DNA from: Pseudomonas sp. PDM16
GTDB taxonomy: Bacteria; Pseudomonadota; Gammaproteobacteria; Pseudomonadales; Pseudomonadaceae
DNA: 64,000 nt
Direction of reading: 5' to 3'
Assembly: GCF_014851865.1 (NCBI RefSeq)
Contig: NZ_JACVAM010000007.1
Coordinates: 124,001-188,000 of the forward strand
In this document: piece by piece, positions 34,850 to 43,440 of the stretch
Position numbering within the stretch: the stretch's first letter is position 1
How the letters are laid out: every line of letters starts with the position of its first letter
Program-made: the position numbers and the translations under genes
Notes under the pieces: generated by a model
Databases searched by the model: none
Seen by the model: only the letters and a program-made list of their open reading frames with translations
What the model was told of the DNA's origin: nothing

Positions 34850-36589
34850 TTAGTCGGCCCTGACTTGAACGTTTTGCGGAGTTTGCAGGCTCTGCGCCAA
34901 TTCGACCAGCTGCACGAACTCGCCACGCAGGCCGAACGGGTCCTCACCCTTGGCCCCACGGGCCAGCTTGGCGCTGTCGGCCAGACCGAAGTTGCCGGTG
35001 TACTTGGCATCCTTGAGCTGCTGGGCAAAGGCAGCCACCGCGGCGGCGAAGCGCAGGTCATCGCTGGCCTTGGCGATCGGCGTCGCCTCGCCCTTGCTGA
35101 TCGGACGCTCGACCAGCTTGCTGGCACCACCTTCCGGCGCCTTGTAGCGCAGGCGCAGCCATGCGATCTCGCCGGCCTTGCCCTGTTCCTTGGCCTGGGC
35201 ATAGCGCAGCGGTTCCAGCCAGCCCTTGGCGCCCACCGGCACTACTTCGTACAGGGCGGTGACGGTATGTCCGGCACCGATCTCACCAGCGTCGACCTTG
35301 TCATTGCTGAAGTCCTCGCGCTTCAGGGCGCGGTTCTCATAGCCCAGCAGGCGGTATTCGCTGACCTCGGCCGGGTTGAACTCGACCTGGATCTTCACGT
35401 CCTTGGCCACCACCGCCAGGGTCGAGCTGAGCTGGTCAACCAGCACCTTGCGCGCCTCGCGCAGGTTGTCGATGTAGGCGTAGTTGCCGTCGCCGGCATC
35501 GGCCAGCTGCTCCATCAACTGCTCGTTGTAGTTGTCGGTACCGAAGCCGAGGGTGGTCAGCGACACACCGGTCTTGCGCTTGTCGGCGGCCAGTTGCTTG
35601 AGCGTCTCGAAGTCGCTGATGCCAACGTTGAAGTCGCCATCGGTGGCCAGCAGGATACGGTTGATGCCGCCCTTGAGCATGCCCTTCTGCGCTTCCTGGT
35701 AGGCCAGCTGGATACCCGACTCGCCGGCGGTGGAGCCGCCCGCAGTGAGCTGGTCGATGGCCGCGCGAATCTTGGCCTTCTCGCTACCGGCGGTGGATTC
35801 CAGCACCACGCTGGCATTGCCGGCATAGGTGACCAGGGCCACGCGATCCTGCGGGCGAAGCTGATCGACCAGCAGCTTGAGGGTGCTCTGCACCATCGGC
35901 AGGCCCTCACGGCGGTCCATGGAGCCGGACACGTCGACCAGGAACACCAGGTTGGCCGGCGGCAGCTCGGCGGCGCTCAGGTCGGCGGCCTTGATCGCCA
36001 CACGCAACAGACGGGTCTCGGGGTTCCACGGCGTGGTCGCCAATTCAGTGGCAACGCTGAACGGTACGTCGCCATCAGGCTTGGGGTAGGCATAGGGGAA
36101 GTAGTTGACCAGCTCCTCCAGGCGCACCGCATCCTTGGGCGGCAGGCTGCCGTCATTGAGGAAGCGGCGCACGTTGGCGTAGGCACCGGTGTCCACGTCG
36201 ATGCTGAAGGTCGATACCGGCTGCTGGGCCACGGCCTGCACCGGGCTGCTCTCGATCTTCTGGTACTGCTCACGGTAGACATCCTGATAGCCGAAGGCAG
36301 CGCTATCGGCCAGCGGCGCTGCCGGGGCGATCATCGGCATGTTCTGCGGCATGGCCTTGCGCGCCTCCATGGCGCCGGCCACCACCGACGGCTGAGCGGA
36401 GTAGGAGGCGTTGGCGTCTACCTCTTCGTGCAGCGCCTCCTGCTTCATCTTGGACTCGGCAGCCTTGGGCACCACGACGCTGGTGGCGGGCTCATCGTTG
36501 GAAGCGCTGCAGGCCGCCAGGCCCAGCACCAGGGTGGCGCCGAAGCCGGCGAGCAGGGGTTGGCGGATCAGAACGGTGATGCTGGACAT
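34850..36589 (-). CDS. VWA-domain lipoprotein, YfbK-like
   Basis: A 579-residue lipoprotein. The signal peptide ends at lipobox LAAC. Residues about 120-200 hold the region before the VWA (FSIDVDTGAYANVRRFL), typical of the YfbK family. The MIDAS motif is DVSGSMD, followed by VTYAGNASVVLE and LLATDGDFNVG. The C-terminal DUF3520-type region includes LRYKAPEG. Its location directly before the sigma and anti-sigma genes suggests an envelope sensor or effector of the same response. ATG at 36589 was used; the earlier frame lacks a signal. Confidence 0.87.
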   Translation of the reverse strand: MSSITVLIRQPLLAGFGATLVLGLAACSASNDEPATSVVVPKAAESKMKQEALHEEVDANASYSAQPSVVAGAMEARKAMPQNMPMIAPAAPLADSAAFGYQDVYREQYQKIESSPVQAVAQQPVSTFSIDVDTGAYANVRRFLNDGSLPPKDAVRLEELVNYFPYAYPKPDGDVPFSVATELATTPWNPETRLLRVAIKAADLSAAELPPANLVFLVDVSGSMDRREGLPMVQSTLKLLVDQLRPQDRVALVTYAGNASVVLESTAGSEKAKIRAAIDQLTAGGSTAGESGIQLAYQEAQKGMLKGGINRILLATDGDFNVGISDFETLKQLAADKRKTGVSLTTLGFGTDNYNEQLMEQLADAGDGNYAYIDNLREARKVLVDQLSSTLAVVAKDVKIQVEFNPAEVSEYRLLGYENRALKREDFSNDKVDAGEIGAGHTVTALYEVVPVGAKGWLEPLRYAQAKEQGKAGEIAWLRLRYKAPEGGASKLVERPISKGEATPIAKASDDLRFAAAVAAFAQQLKDAKYTGNFGLADSAKLARGAKGEDPFGLRGEFVQLVELAQSLQTPQNVQVRAD

Positions 36590-36653
36590 GGCGGGTTCTC
36601 CTCGGGCGAAAAGTCCATTCGACCGAGTAGACGCCAGCAGCAATGCGTTCGGG

Positions 36654-38090
36654 TTAACCCGATGTGTTTTCCTGACAGATCTGTTTGGCGAGCATGCCAA
36701 GCGTCATGATCGCCCGCTCGGATTCGCGGTTCCACGGGACACCACAGGTCAGGCGCAGGCAGTTGTTGAACTGCTCGGTATTACTGAAGATCAGCCCTGG
36801 CGCGATGCTGATACCTTGCTGCAGTGCCCGCACATGCAGCTCCTGGGAGCTGACCTTGCCGGGCAGGCTGACCCAGAGGATGAAACCGCCATACGGCCGT
36901 GTCATCTGCGTGCCTTCCGGGAAGTGCTGCTGTACCGCCAGCTGATAGGCGGTCATGTTCTTGCGATACTCTTGGCGGATATGCCGCAGGTGGCGGTCGT
37001 AACCGCCGTTCTCCAGGTAGGCCGCCACGCCCATCTGCGTCACGCTGCAGGCTGAGTGGGTACTGAAGGTCTGCAGGCGCTCCACTTCCTCCTGGTAGCC
37101 ACCCGCGATGATCCAGCCGATGCGAACGCCGGGCGACAAGGTTTTGGAGAAGCTCGAGCAATAGATCACCTGGTCGTCGCGGTCATGTGCCTTGAGCGCT
37201 TTGCTGCGACCCGGTTCGAACAGAAGCTCGCCGTAGATATCGTCCTCGATTACCTGGATGCCATGGTCGGCGGTCAGACGCAGCAGCTGCTTCTGCCGCT
37301 CCTCGGGAATGCTGCCGCCTAACGGATTGCTCAGCCGTGCGGTGAGCACCAGGGCCTTGATCGGCCATTGGTTGGCGGCCAGCTGCAGGGCCTCCAGGCT
37401 GAGGCCGGTGGACGGATCGCTGGGGATCTCGATGACCTTGAGGCCGAGCACCTCGGCCAGCTGCAGCAGGCCATAGTAGGTCGGCGACTCGGCGGCGATC
37501 AGGTCGCCGGGCTGGGTCACCACCCGCAGCGACATATGAATGGCATCCACACAGCCATGGGTGATCACTACCTCGGATGGATCGACCACCACGCCGGCGT
37601 CACGCATGCGGATCGCCACCTGGCGACGCAGTGGCTCGTAGCCGGGGCTGAACATGTAACTGAAGGCGCGTGGGCTCTGGAAGCGGGTTACCTTGGCCAG
37701 CTGCTGGTGCAGTGAGCGTACCGGCAGGTAGTCCACGTGGGGGACCGCAGCGCCGAGTGGGAACACCCCATCCTGGCGTGACTCGGTGAGCACCTGGCTG
37801 ATGATGCTGCTGCGGGTGACCATGGCCGGGCGCTCGACGCGCGCAATGTCGGGTGTGGCTGCAGTCAGGCCGGCGGTCTGGTGGACGTAGAAACCCGATT
37901 GTGGGCGGGCGCGAATCAGGCCCATGTCCTCCAGGTTGGCGTAGGCCTGTAGCACGGTGGCGTGGCTGACGCTGAGCTGCGAGCTCATCTTGCGCACGGA
38001 CGGCACGCGTTCTCCAGGCTGATAGACACCGCGACGAATGTCCTCCGCCAGCAACTGGGCGATGCGCTGATAGAGCAACAAACTGGTCAT
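36654..38090 (-). CDS. MocR/GntR-type regulator with aminotransferase domain
   Basis: A 478-residue regulator. Residues 1-75 are a GntR winged helix (LLYQRIAQLLAEDIRRGVYQPGERVPSVR), and residues 100-478 are an aminotransferase class I domain. The PLP-lysine region is SSFSKTLSPGVRIGW. MocR proteins use PLP or an aminated substrate as effector. ATG at 38090 has GGAATG upstream; the longer frame is not used. Neighbours do not name a target. Confidence 0.87.
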   Translation of the reverse strand: MTSLLLYQRIAQLLAEDIRRGVYQPGERVPSVRKMSSQLSVSHATVLQAYANLEDMGLIRARPQSGFYVHQTAGLTAATPDIARVERPAMVTRSSIISQVLTESRQDGVFPLGAAVPHVDYLPVRSLHQQLAKVTRFQSPRAFSYMFSPGYEPLRRQVAIRMRDAGVVVDPSEVVITHGCVDAIHMSLRVVTQPGDLIAAESPTYYGLLQLAEVLGLKVIEIPSDPSTGLSLEALQLAANQWPIKALVLTARLSNPLGGSIPEERQKQLLRLTADHGIQVIEDDIYGELLFEPGRSKALKAHDRDDQVIYCSSFSKTLSPGVRIGWIIAGGYQEEVERLQTFSTHSACSVTQMGVAAYLENGGYDRHLRHIRQEYRKNMTAYQLAVQQHFPEGTQMTRPYGGFILWVSLPGKVSSQELHVRALQQGISIAPGLIFSNTEQFNNCLRLTCGVPWNRESERAIMTLGMLAKQICQENTSG

Positions 38091-38342
38091 GATGGCATTC
38101 CTTCCGCTACTGAACCGTAACAGTAGACAAGTTGTAACGCGGTGTATCGATACAGGAAACGAATTTGCCAGCAGCACAGTTTCGTCTGTACGAGTGCAGT
38201 GCTACAGATGCAGCGATGCCAGCGATCGAAGAAGCCAGGCCTTCTGGCATATCCGAGCATGCTCTCGCCTCCCCTATGGCTGGGCGAGTCGGGATAACAG
38301 ATGGCGGATAGACTGCGGTTGGCGGCGATTGTTCCAGGGGTG

Positions 38343-38365
38343 ACCGAGGCTCAGGAGGCCTCGGT
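38343..38365 (-). terminator. Hairpin after atuG-like gene
   Basis: An 8-bp stem ACCGAGGC/GCCTCGGT with a seven-base loop lies 15 bases after the minus-strand stop at 38380. No T tract follows, so termination is uncertain. The rest of 38091-38379 shows no gene. Confidence 0.4.
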
Positions 38366-38379
38366 GCGGGGAAGAGCTG

Positions 38380-39198
38380 TCAGTCCACGAACAGATCGGT
38401 CATCAGCTTGCCGGTTGGGTCGAAGCGGTAATGTTCGAAGTCGGTCTGCCCCTGCTCTCGGAGGATTTCTTCATCGATCAGCAGGCGGCCGCTGATCGTG
38501 CGCTCGCTGCTGGCGAGAATGGCGCAGGCAGCGTCAGCCATGATCGCCGGCAGGCGTGCAGCCTTCATGACGGCCGGGCCACCGGCCTCATACTCGATGG
38601 CGGCAGTGGCGATCACTGTCTTCGGCCACAGCGAATTGACACTGATGCCGTACTTCCTGAATTCCTCGTGCATGCCCAGGGTCAGCATGCTCATGCCGTA
38701 CTTGGTAGTGGTGTACGGGCTGTAGCTGGAGAACCACTGAGGGGCGAGGTTGAGCGGCGGCGACAGGCTGAGAATGTGGCCGCGGCTGTCCTTAAGGTAG
38801 GGCAGGGCTGCCTGGCTGCAGACCATCACCGCGCGGGTGTTGATCTGGAACATCAGGTCGTAACGCTTGGGCTCCAGGTGCTCGACACCGATCAGGCGGA
38901 TCGCCCCGGCGTTGTTGATCAGCGCATCGATTCCGCCGAAGTGCTCAGCGGCCTGAGCCATGGCGGCTTTCACTGCGGCTTCGTCACGTACGTCCAGCTG
39001 CAGGGCCAGGGCCTTGCCACCGGCGGCCTCGACCTCGGCGGCCACAGTATGGATGGTGCCGGGCAGCTTGGGGTGCGGTTCTGCGCTCTTGGCAGCGATG
39101 ACGATATTGGCGCCTTGGGCGGCGGCCTTGAGCGCAATCTCGCGGCCGATGCCGCGGCTGGCGCCAGTGATGAACAGGGTTTTACCTTGCAGGGACAT
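38380..39198 (-). CDS. atuG: Short-chain dehydrogenase, AtuG-like
   Basis: A 272-residue SDR. The cofactor motif TGASRGIG is at residues 11-18, NNAG is in the expected position, and the catalytic Tyr/Lys is YTTTKYGMS. The C-terminal region LLIDEEILREQGQTDFEHYR resembles the HSDL2-like SDRs. It is downstream of the atuF gene and separated by a dispersed repeat of 87 bp. In P. aeruginosa atuG follows atuF, so position supports the name. The reaction is not established; terpenol oxidation is one possibility. Confidence 0.72.
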   Translation of the reverse strand: MSLQGKTLFITGASRGIGREIALKAAAQGANIVIAAKSAEPHPKLPGTIHTVAAEVEAAGGKALALQLDVRDEAAVKAAMAQAAEHFGGIDALINNAGAIRLIGVEHLEPKRYDLMFQINTRAVMVCSQAALPYLKDSRGHILSLSPPLNLAPQWFSSYSPYTTTKYGMSMLTLGMHEEFRKYGISVNSLWPKTVIATAAIEYEAGGPAVMKAARLPAIMADAACAILASSERTISGRLLIDEEILREQGQTDFEHYRFDPTGKLMTDLFVD

Positions 39199-39225
39199 GT
39201 TCGTGCTCCGTGGCTTGTTGTTCGA

Positions 39226-39312
39226 GTAGGGTGGATCGGGGCGCGTAGTCGACGCTTTGTTCATCCACCAAGGTGGCGTTGTGGTGGATGAACAAAGCGT
39301 CATCCACCCTAC
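39226..39312. repeat. GTAGGGTG...CACCCTAC repeat, copy 2
   Basis: An 87-bp element between the atuF stop and the atuG start. It has outer ends GTAGGGTG and CACCCTAC, and a long inner inverted repeat built on GACGCTTTGTTCATCCACC and its complement. It can form a strong hairpin. It ends one base from the atuF stop codon. Confidence 0.8.
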
Positions 39313-39313
39313 A

Positions 39314-41302
39314 TCAGGCTTCCGCGGCTTCGACTTCCACCAGCAGCTGGCGATTCTTCACCTGGTCGCCCTGGCTGACCTGCACGCGGCGGATCACGCC
39401 GTCGATGCCGGCCTTGAGCGGGTGCTCCATCTTCATCGCTTCCAGCACCACCAGCAGTTGGCCCTTGCTGACCTGCTCGCCCTCGGCTACCAGCACTTCG
39501 ACGATGGCGCCATCCATCGGTGCTTTGACCGTGCCGGAGCTGGCGGCGTTTTGCCCGCCGGCCGGTTCGTGGGTGACGTCGGTGAGCTCCAGGTTGCCGT
39601 TGTGGCCGTACAGCCAGACACGCTCGCCTGCCAGGTGATAGGCGCGGCGCTGGCGGATGCCGTCCAGCTCCAGGCTGGCCCAGCGGCCATCGCTGGCCAG
39701 CAGGCGTAGCTCAACGGATTGCTCGCCGACCTGCGCACGCAGCAGCGGCTGCGTGCCGGGCTCGAGCACTTGCAGTTCGACTGCATGTTTCTGCTCGCCC
39801 TGCTTGAGCACGAAGCTCCACGGCGCGCCGCCGGCATTGCGCCAGCCAGCCAAGCCGCCCTGGTGCGCGCGGGCATTGGCCGAGGCCTGGTAGAGCAGGG
39901 CGGCGGCAGTGGCCAGCTCGCTGGCAGCGGGCGCCTGCGGGCTCAGGCTCGGGTCGTCGGCAAAATGTTCGCCGATAAACGCCGTGGTGGCATGGCCGGC
40001 GGCAAACTCCGGGTGCTTGAGCAGGTTGGCGAGGAAGCGCTGGTTGCCGTTGACACCGAGCAGCACGCAGTCCTCGACCGCGCGGGCCAGCTTGCGCCGG
40101 GCTTCGTCGCGGGTGGCGCCGTAGGCGATGACCTTGGCCAGCATCGGGTCGTAGAACGGGGTGACGGCCTGGCCTTCGACCAGACCGTGGTCGATGCGGA
40201 TGCCGTCGAGCAGCGCCGGTTCCCAGCGCAGCACTTCACCGGTCTGCGGCAGGAAGTTGTGCGCGGAATCCTCGGCGTACAAACGCACTTCCATGGCGTG
40301 GCCGGTGAGGCGGATTTCCTCCTGCCTGAGTGGCAGCGGCTGGCCTTCGGCGGCGCGGATCTGCCAGGCGACCAGGTCTTGCCCGGTGATCAGCTCGGTG
40401 ACCGGGTGTTCGACCTGCAGGCGGGTGTTCATTTCCAGGAAGAAGAATTCGCCGCTCTGGTCGAGGAGAAATTCCACGGTGCCGGCGCCGACATAGTTGA
40501 CCGAGGCTGCAGCCTTCACTGCCGCTTCGCCCATGGCTTTACGCAGCGTCGGTGTCATCACCGGGCAGGGCGCTTCCTCAACCACTTTCTGGTGGCGGCG
40601 CTGCACCGAGCAGTCGCGTTCGCCCAGATAAACGATGTTGCCGTGCTGGTCGCCGAACACCTGGATTTCCACGTGGCGTGGGCGGATCACCGCGCGTTCG
40701 AGAATCAGCTCGCCGGAGCCGAAGGCGTTCTGCGCTTCGGAGCGGGCGGTGCGGATCTGCGCCAGCAGCTCACTGGACTCGTGCGCCAGGCGCATGCCAC
40801 GGCCACCGCCGCCGGCGCTGGCCTTGATCATCAGCGGGTAGCCGATGCGTGCCGCCTCGCGGCTCAGGGTGTCGTCGTCCTGCGCCGCGCCCTCGTAGCC
40901 GGGAATGCAGGGCACGCCAGCCTCGAGCATGGCGATCTTGGACAGGCGCTTGCTGCCCATCAGGTGGATGGCTTCCACGGTCGGGCCGATAAACACGATG
41001 CCGGCCGCCTCGCAGGCGCGGGCAAAGTCGGCGTTCTCGGAGAGGAAACCGTAGCCGGGGTGGATGGCATCGGCGCCGGTCTTCTGCGCCGCGGCGATGA
41101 TGTTATCGATCACCAGGTACGACTGGTTGACCTGCGCCGGGCCGATGCACACGGCCTCGTCGGCCAGCTGCACATGGCGCGCGCCGGCGTCTGCCGCGGA
41201 GTACACCGCCACGGTGCGGTAGCCAAGGTCTTGCGCGGTGCGCATGACCCGGCAGGCGATCTCGCCGCGGTTGGCGATCAGAATCTTGTTGAATGCAGCC
41301 AT
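39314..41302 (-). CDS. atuF: Geranyl-CoA carboxylase alpha (biotin) subunit
   Basis: A 662-residue biotin carboxylase plus biotin carrier. The ATP-grasp Gly-rich loop is KASAGGGGRGMR, and further motifs are RDCSVQRRHQK and EMNTRLQVEHPVTE. The biotin attachment site is EAMKM near the C terminus. It carboxylates biotin with bicarbonate and ATP, then the AtuC subunit passes the carboxyl to geranyl-CoA. Gene order with atuABCDE separates it from the related methylcrotonyl-CoA carboxylase (liu). Repeats of the GTAGGGTG type flank it on both sides. Confidence 0.87.
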   Translation of the reverse strand: MAAFNKILIANRGEIACRVMRTAQDLGYRTVAVYSAADAGARHVQLADEAVCIGPAQVNQSYLVIDNIIAAAQKTGADAIHPGYGFLSENADFARACEAAGIVFIGPTVEAIHLMGSKRLSKIAMLEAGVPCIPGYEGAAQDDDTLSREAARIGYPLMIKASAGGGGRGMRLAHESSELLAQIRTARSEAQNAFGSGELILERAVIRPRHVEIQVFGDQHGNIVYLGERDCSVQRRHQKVVEEAPCPVMTPTLRKAMGEAAVKAAASVNYVGAGTVEFLLDQSGEFFFLEMNTRLQVEHPVTELITGQDLVAWQIRAAEGQPLPLRQEEIRLTGHAMEVRLYAEDSAHNFLPQTGEVLRWEPALLDGIRIDHGLVEGQAVTPFYDPMLAKVIAYGATRDEARRKLARAVEDCVLLGVNGNQRFLANLLKHPEFAAGHATTAFIGEHFADDPSLSPQAPAASELATAAALLYQASANARAHQGGLAGWRNAGGAPWSFVLKQGEQKHAVELQVLEPGTQPLLRAQVGEQSVELRLLASDGRWASLELDGIRQRRAYHLAGERVWLYGHNGNLELTDVTHEPAGGQNAASSGTVKAPMDGAIVEVLVAEGEQVSKGQLLVVLEAMKMEHPLKAGIDGVIRRVQVSQGDQVKNRQLLVEVEAAEA

Positions 41303-41343
41303 GTTGTTGTTCTACTCCTGCCGTTCAAACCGCAGTGGTTTAC

Positions 41344-41416
41344 GTAGGGTGGATCGCGCTTTATCGATCCACCGGACGGTGTTCTTGGTGGATGTAGAAA
41401 GCGACATCCACCCTAC
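41344..41416. repeat. GTAGGGTG...CACCCTAC repeat, copy 3
   Basis: A 73-bp palindromic element between atuE and atuF, with ends GTAGGGTGGAT and ATCCACCCTAC and an inner CGATCCACC/GGTGGATG pairing. Same family as the copies at 25508 and 39226. It may attenuate transcription between the two genes. Confidence 0.8.
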
Positions 41417-41451
41417 GAGCTACGGTCGGCAATGCCGATCGGTCCAATCCA

Positions 41452-42249
41452 TCATTGGGCCCACTTCGGCTTGCGCTTCTGCACAAAGGCCATGGTGCCT
41501 TCCGCGCCTTCGCTGCCCAGCACCGCTTCGGCGAACTGGCCGGCGGCGTGGTCGAGCAGGCTGCCGAGGTTTTCTGTTTCGGTGGCCAGCAGCAGGGCCT
41601 TGGTCGCCGCATTTGCGCCCGGTGCGCACTGGCGCACCTGCTGCAGGCATTCGGCGAGGCGGTCGACCACGGCCTGGTCGTCGGCTTCGCTGAAGTGCAC
41701 CAGACCCAGACACAAGGCCTCGGCGCCGTCGAAGCGGGCGGCGGTGAGGGCCAGGCGGCGGGCCTGAGTCAGACCGATACGCTTGACCACGAAGGGGGCG
41801 ATCTGCGCCGGCAGAATCCCTAAGCTGGTTTCCGGCAGGCCGAACTTGGCGCCCTGGTGGGCGATGGCGATATCGGAGACACAGGCCAGACCGAAGCCGC
41901 CGCCGAGCACCGCGCCTTCCAGCACGGCGACCAGCACTTGCGGTGTGTACTGGGCTTCCTCCAGCAGGTTGCCGAAGGCGCGGTTCAGCTCGCGGTAGGC
42001 ATCGCCACCCTTGGCTCGCGCACCGGCCATGTCTTTGATGTCGCCGCCAGCGCAGAAGTGGCCGTCGGCGCCGCGCAGCACCAGAGCGCGAGTGGTCTGG
42101 TCGTTGCGCACGGCGCGCAGCACGGCGCGCAGTTCTTCGACCATCGCCAGGCTCATGGCATTGCGGCTTTCCGGGCGGTTGAGGGTGACGTAGAGCACGC
42201 CCTCGACTTGTTCCAGCAGCAGGGTTTGGCAGTTCGGCAGTTCGGCCAT
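41452..42249 (-). CDS. atuE: Isohexenylglutaconyl-CoA hydratase (AtuE)
   Basis: A 265-residue crotonase-fold protein. The oxyanion-hole regions are GADGHFCAGGDIKDMAG near residues 60-75 and EGAVLGGGFGLACVSDIAIA near residues 108-128. It hydrates isohexenylglutaconyl-CoA, the product of the geranyl-CoA carboxylase step. It starts 10 bases after atuD, and 97 residues on the C-terminal side fit the family. The name rests on the atu gene order as well as the fold. Confidence 0.83.
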   Translation of the reverse strand: MAELPNCQTLLLEQVEGVLYVTLNRPESRNAMSLAMVEELRAVLRAVRNDQTTRALVLRGADGHFCAGGDIKDMAGARAKGGDAYRELNRAFGNLLEEAQYTPQVLVAVLEGAVLGGGFGLACVSDIAIAHQGAKFGLPETSLGILPAQIAPFVVKRIGLTQARRLALTAARFDGAEALCLGLVHFSEADDQAVVDRLAECLQQVRQCAPGANAATKALLLATETENLGSLLDHAAGQFAEAVLGSEGAEGTMAFVQKRKPKWAQ

Positions 42250-42259
42250 GATCGCTTCC

Positions 42260-43420
42260 TCAGCCCTTCTTTTTGCCGGGCAGGATGCCCATCAGCTTGC
42301 AGATGATGCCCAGCATGATCTCGTCGGCACCGCCGCCGATGCTCACCAGACGCACGTCGCGGTAGGCGCGCGAGACCGGGTTGTCCCACATGAAGCCCAT
42401 GCCGCCCCAGTACTGCAGGCAGCTGTCGGTCACTTCGCGACCCAGGCGGCCGGCTTTGAGCTTGGCCATGGAGGCCAGCTTGGTCACGTCGCGGCCTTTC
42501 ACGTACAGCTCGGTGGCGTGGTAGACGAGGGCGCGCAGGGCCTCGATCTCGCTCTGCAGCTCGGCCATGCGGAAGTGAATGACCTGGTTGTCGATCAGCG
42601 GGGTGCCAAAGGTGTGGCGCTGCTTGCAGTACTCGATGGTGCTGTCGACGCAGTACTCCAGGCCCTTGATCATGTTGGCCGCGCCGAACATGCGCTCTTC
42701 CTGGAACTGCAGCATCTGCATCATGAAGCCGGCGCCTTCGTGGCCGATGCGGTTGCGCTGCGGTACGCGCACGTTGTCGAAGAACACTTGGGCGGTCTCC
42801 GAGCTGCGCATGCCGAGCTTGTCCAGGTGCGGGCTGAGGGTGATGCCCGGGGTGTTCATCGGCACCACGATCAGCGACTTGTTGACGTGGGGCTTGTCGT
42901 CGCTGGTGTTGGCCAGCAGGCAGATAAAGTCGGCCGACGGGGAGTTGGTGATCCACATCTTGCTGCCGTTGATCACGTAGTCGTCGCCGTCCTTGCGGGC
43001 GGTGGTCTTCAGCCCGGCCACGTCGGAGCCGGCGCCGACTTCGGAAACGCCGATGCAGCCGACCATGTCGCCGGCGATGGCGGGACGCAGGAACTCCTCA
43101 CGCAGCTCATCGGAGCCGAAGCGGGCCAGGGCCGGGGTGCACATGTCGGTCTGCACGCCGATGGCCATGGGGATGCCGCCGCAGTGGATGGTGCCGAACT
43201 CTTCGGCGGCGACCACCGAGTAGCTGTAGTCCAGGCCCATGCCGCCAAATTTCTCCGGCTTGGAGATGCCCAGCAGGCCGAGGTCGCCGGCCTTCTTGAA
43301 GATCTCGTGCATGGGGAATTTGCCGGCCTTTTCCCACTCGTCGACGTGCGGATTGATTTCGTGCTCGACGAAGTTGCGGACGGTGCGGCGAAGCTCTTCG
43401 TGTTCTTGGGTAAAGATCAT
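42260..43420 (-). CDS. atuD: Citronellyl-CoA dehydrogenase (acyl-CoA dehydrogenase)
   Basis: A 386-residue FAD acyl-CoA dehydrogenase. The FAD-binding region is IGVSEVGAGSDVAGLKTTA, then KMWITNSPSAD. The C-terminal core contains RHTFGTPLIDNQ and QYWGGMGF. AtuD oxidises citronellyl-CoA to geranyl-CoA, with electrons passed to ETF. It lies between atuC and atuE with 10-20 bases between genes, as in the P. aeruginosa cluster. Specificity is taken from gene order, not from a unique motif. Confidence 0.86.
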   Translation of the reverse strand: MIFTQEHEELRRTVRNFVEHEINPHVDEWEKAGKFPMHEIFKKAGDLGLLGISKPEKFGGMGLDYSYSVVAAEEFGTIHCGGIPMAIGVQTDMCTPALARFGSDELREEFLRPAIAGDMVGCIGVSEVGAGSDVAGLKTTARKDGDDYVINGSKMWITNSPSADFICLLANTSDDKPHVNKSLIVVPMNTPGITLSPHLDKLGMRSSETAQVFFDNVRVPQRNRIGHEGAGFMMQMLQFQEERMFGAANMIKGLEYCVDSTIEYCKQRHTFGTPLIDNQVIHFRMAELQSEIEALRALVYHATELYVKGRDVTKLASMAKLKAGRLGREVTDSCLQYWGGMGFMWDNPVSRAYRDVRLVSIGGGADEIMLGIICKLMGILPGKKKG

Positions 43421-43440
43421 TTTTATTGTTCTCCGAAGGG

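Noticed and set aside
39719..41347. Very long plus-strand frame opposite atuF
   Set aside because: Typical antisense frame of a high-GC gene; low complexity, rich in Gly/Val/His, no start signal. The same applies to frames opposite atuA-atuD and the VWA lipoprotein.
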